A DNA stretch of 64,000 nt. Origin: Clostridia bacterium. Its GTDB lineage: Bacteria; Bacillota_A; Clostridia; Christensenellales; Aristaeellaceae. The position numbers and the translations under genes were made by a program. The stretch lies in contig JAFQIF010000066.1 in assembly GCA_017397695.1 (NCBI GenBank), positions 1-64,000 of the forward strand, written 5' to 3'. Shown piece by piece: positions 61,593-64,000 of this stretch; position 1 is the first letter of the stretch; the number at the start of each line of letters is the position of its first letter. Below the pieces are notes generated by a model, which saw nothing but the letters and a program-made list of their open reading frames with translations, was not told the origin of the DNA and made no database searches.

Positions 61593-61627
61593 AATCGAGA
61601 ATTAAGTATTATAAGGCGGTGCCGAAT

Positions 61628-62881
61628 ATGATCGATTTTAAATCCATTAATGCTGCAGATCCTGAGCTTTGTGCTGCAATGCAGGATGAGCTCAAGCGTC
61701 AGCGTGAGCATATCGAGTTGATTGCTTCTGAGAATTTTGTCAGTGATGCTGTGCTTGCAGCGATGGGTTCTCATCTTACCAATAAATATGCCGAGGGATA
61801 TCCAGGAAAGCGTTACTACGGCGGCTGCCAGTATGTAGATGTTGTTGAGAATCTTGCGCGTGACCGTGCTAAGCAGCTCTTTGGTGCAGAGCATGCCAAT
61901 GTACAGCCTCATTCCGGTGCGCAGGCCAATATGGCAGTCTATTTTGCTATGCTGAATCCGGGGGATACGGTCATGGGTATGAACTTGTCCCATGGTGGTC
62001 ATCTTACGCATGGCAGCCCGGTTAACATGTCTGGTAAGTATTTCAACTTTGTGGCCTATGGCGTCACGGATGACGAAGAGGTCATCGATTACGATGCGCT
62101 GGAGAAGCAGGCGATGGAGGTTCAGCCCAAGCTGATCGGTGCTGGAGCTTCTGCCTATCCGCGTGTGATTGATTTTGCGCGTCTGCGTGAGATTGCGGAT
62201 AAAGTTGGCTGCCTTCTGATGGTTGATATGGCGCATATTGCAGGCCTCGTTGCTGCGGGGGAGCATCCGAATCCTGTTCCGTATGCTGATTTTGTCACAA
62301 CCACGACGCATAAGACGCTGCGTGGCCCGCGCGGTGGTATGATCCTGTGCAAAGAACAGTATGCAAAGGCTGTTGATAAGGCAATTTTTCCCGGAACGCA
62401 GGGTGGTCCGCTGGAGCATGTGATCGCCGGCAAGGCAGTTTGCTTCAAGGAAGCGCTTAGCGATGAATTCAAGGTATATCAGCATCAGATTGTGCTCAAT
62501 GCCAAGGCGATGGCGGATGAGTTCACCAGACAGGGCATTCGTTTGGTTTCTGGCGGTACGGATAATCATCTGATGCTGCTCGACCTTACTGGTACTGGTG
62601 TAACCGGCAAGGCGTTGGAAGGCCTGCTGGGTGCGGCAAATATCACGGTGAATAAGAATACAATTCCCAAGGAGACGCTCAGCCCGTTTGTGACCAGCGG
62701 CGTGCGAATTGGTACGCCGGCGGTTACTTCCAGAGGTATGAAGGAACCGGAGATGGTGCTTATCGCTCAGCTGATTGCAAAGCTCATTCGTGAGGGCGAA
62801 GCGGCTGTAGAAACCGTGAAGGCAGAAGTGCTTGCACTATGTGCTCGCTTCCCGCTGTATGATGGCTGCGTCAACGAGTGA
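61628..62881 (+). CDS. glyA: Serine hydroxymethyltransferase
   Basis: PLP enzyme converting serine and tetrahydrofolate to glycine and 5,10-methylene-tetrahydrofolate. The ATG at 61628 with AAGGCGG ten bases upstream gives 417 aa, the family length. [35 protein letters not shown] (in part), [17 protein letters not shown], the PLP lysine in [15 protein letters not shown] and [16 protein letters not shown] are all present. Its own promoter and terminator make it a single unit. Confidence 0.97.
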   Translation: MIDFKSINAADPELCAAMQDELKRQREHIELIASENFVSDAVLAAMGSHLTNKYAEGYPGKRYYGGCQYVDVVENLARDRAKQLFGAEHANVQPHSGAQANMAVYFAMLNPGDTVMGMNLSHGGHLTHGSPVNMSGKYFNFVAYGVTDDEEVIDYDALEKQAMEVQPKLIGAGASAYPRVIDFARLREIADKVGCLLMVDMAHIAGLVAAGEHPNPVPYADFVTTTTHKTLRGPRGGMILCKEQYAKAVDKAIFPGTQGGPLEHVIAGKAVCFKEALSDEFKVYQHQIVLNAKAMADEFTRQGIRLVSGGTDNHLMLLDLTGTGVTGKALEGLLGAANITVNKNTIPKETLSPFVTSGVRIGTPAVTSRGMKEPEMVLIAQLIAKLIREGEAAVETVKAEVLALCARFPLYDGCVNE

Positions 62882-62892
62882 ATAATATGATA

Positions 62893-62926
62893 AAGCGTAT
62901 CGGAGCAGGATCCGATGCGCTTTTCC
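62893..62926 (+). terminator. Intrinsic terminator after glyA
   Basis: AAGCGTATCGGA (62893-62904) pairs with TCCGATGCGCTT (62911-62922), one wobble, then TTCC; the T run includes the last stem bases. Confidence 0.75.
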
Positions 62927-62959
62927 ATATTCTGCCAAATTGTTCTGCCAAGTTTATGG

Positions 62960-62988
62960 TTGACACGAATGCGGGCACAGAGTAAACT
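62960..62988 (+). promoter_or_regulatory. Sigma-A promoter for the cysteine desulfurase gene
   Basis: TTGACA (62960-62965), 17-bp spacer, TAAACT (62983-62988), 42 bases before the start. Confidence 0.65.
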
Positions 62989-63030
62989 AAATATGTATGT
63001 ATTTTTTCAGAGAAGGGGGAAGCGAATGGA

Positions 63031-64000
63031 ATGATCTATTTGGATCACGCAGCAACGACGCCTGTCAGGGATGAAGTACTTGCCGATATGCTTCCGTATT
63101 TCTCTCAATCCTTTGCCAATGCCAGCAGCGGTTATTCTCAGGCTCGTGAGAGCAGGCGGGCAATAGACTGTGCTCGCGGAGAAGTGGCCGATCTAATTGG
63201 TGCAAATCGAAGCGAGATTTACTTTACATCTGGCGGCAGCGAATCGGATAATTGGGCGTTGCTGGGTGCTGCTGCGGCGCAGCCGGCTAAAAAGCATATC
63301 ATTACAACAAAGGTTGAGCATCATGCAGTGCTCCATACATGCCAAGCGCTGGAGCGTCGCGGCTATGAGGTGACGTATCTTGGTGTTGATTCTATGGGGC
63401 GGGTTTTGCTGAAGGAATTTGAAGAGGCAATTCGGCCAGATACGCTCATGGCGTCTGTGATGTTGGCCAACAATGAAACAGGCACGATTCAGCCGATCAG
63501 GGAATTGTCTTGTATTGCGCATGCCTATGGAATCATGATGCATACTGATGCAATCCAGGCTGTAGGTCACATTCCGGTGAATGTTGCAGATCTGGATGTG
63601 GATATGCTTTCAGTGTCGGCACACAAGTTTGGCGGACCGAAGGGAATAGGCGCTCTGTATGTAAAATGTGGTGTACGGCTGGAGAAGCTGATCTACGGCG
63701 GCGCGCAGGAAAGAAACATGCGTGCTGGTACAGAAAATACGCCTGCCATTGTCGGCATGGGAAAAGCGGCTGTCCTCTCATCGCGCTGCATGCAGCAGGA
63801 ATCTGCGCATGTGATGGCACTGCGAGACGATCTTGAGCGGAAACTGTTGCGCATAAAGGGTATCAGGGTAAATGGCGATCGGACAAACAGGCTGCCGGGG
63901 CATTTGCATGTTTCGATCGGACAGGCAAATAAGACGCTTTTGCTGATGCAGCTGGATTTGGAAGGAATTGCTGTTTCTGCAGGCAGTGCGTGCTCTTCTG
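63031..64000 (+). CDS. Cysteine desulfurase, NifS/IscS type, 3' end missing
   Basis: PLP enzyme that takes sulfur from cysteine for Fe-S clusters or tRNA thiolation. The ATG at 63031 (AAGGGGGA upstream) starts MIYLDHAATTPVRDEVL. 323 codons are visible before the window ends. GGSESDNWAL, the histidine pair in VEHHAVLH, LANNETGTIQP, HTDAIQAVGH and the PLP lysine in SVSAHKFGGPKG are all in place, and the catalytic cysteine loop SAGSACSS is just included. The SACS loop type fits the NifS/IscS class I group. Partner genes (iscU, mnmA) would lie beyond the window; unknown. Confidence 0.95.
   Translation, partial: MIYLDHAATTPVRDEVLADMLPYFSQSFANASSGYSQARESRRAIDCARGEVADLIGANRSEIYFTSGGSESDNWALLGAAAAQPAKKHIITTKVEHHAVLHTCQALERRGYEVTYLGVDSMGRVLLKEFEEAIRPDTLMASVMLANNETGTIQPIRELSCIAHAYGIMMHTDAIQAVGHIPVNVADLDVDMLSVSAHKFGGPKGIGALYVKCGVRLEKLIYGGAQERNMRAGTENTPAIVGMGKAAVLSSRCMQQESAHVMALRDDLERKLLRIKGIRVNGDRTNRLPGHLHVSIGQANKTLLLMQLDLEGIAVSAGSACSS

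Noticed and set aside
1..64000. tRNA, rRNA, CRISPR arrays, transposases or prophage genes
   Set aside because: None was recognisable on either strand.

Overview
The window (about 54% G+C by eye) reads as one continuous chromosomal stretch of an anaerobic, endospore-forming member of the Clostridia. The evidence is the sporulation genes (spoIIP, spoIVA, a PdaB-like deacetylase), the oxygen-sensitive class III ribonucleotide reductase (nrdDG), the Rnf complex in Acetobacterium/Clostridium order (C-D-G-E-A-B), HemZ, RemA, YerC and MutS2. A more precise placement (perhaps Christensenellales-like or another high-GC gut lineage) is inference. I saw no rRNA, tRNA, CRISPR array, prophage or transposase gene.

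Layout. 1-8.8 kb (+): 3' end of a PQQ-type beta-propeller gene, glpK, ilvE, then a cluster of an unknown protein, an RluA pseudouridine synthase, a Cof-type HAD phosphatase, a DUF362/ferredoxin protein and a small membrane protein. 8.8-13 kb (-): free methionine sulfoxide reductase, dUTPase, nrdG and nrdD, the last behind a good promoter and two NrdR-box-like sites 32 bp apart. 13.2-14.7 kb (+): a phosphoribosyltransferase and a triple-LysM protein. 14.7-20 kb (-): DUF512-der-plsY operon, then DUF1614-spoIIP. 20.3-35 kb (+): parE-parC, polysaccharide deacetylase, a double OB-fold protein, yerC, pcrA, ligA, yicC, remA, gmk, rpoZ, coaBC. 35-46.9 kb (+): small membrane protein, secD-secF, recJ, rel, dtd, MBL hydrolase, hemZ, an unknown protein, cyclophilin, zapA. 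47-54.5 kb (+): U32 peptidase, mutS2, an HtrA-type protease, spoIVA. 54.7-61.5 kb (+): rnfCDGEAB behind its own promoter. 61.6-64 kb (+): glyA and a cysteine desulfurase gene cut by the window end.

Two things stand out. First, rnfG encodes 701 residues instead of the usual roughly 200. After a normal membrane-anchored FMN domain it carries five more FMN_bind-like modules, each with a [SA]-G-x-T flavin-attachment motif, joined by Ala/Pro/Glu linkers. Two neighbouring modules are almost identical (282-bp period). With an RnfB of six ferredoxin-type cysteine clusters and a Pro/Ala/Lys tail, this suggests an enlarged, possibly multi-flavin 'wire' on the outside of the membrane. Second, at least five clear copies plus one worn copy of an imperfectly palindromic intergenic repeat of about 130-210 bp occur in gaps between genes. 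Their hairpin arms differ between copies but stay paired, which points to a structured mobile or RNA-level element.

Most other genes are housekeeping with textbook sigma-A promoters (TTGACx-N17-TAtAaT) and intrinsic terminators, many of which could be located to the base.
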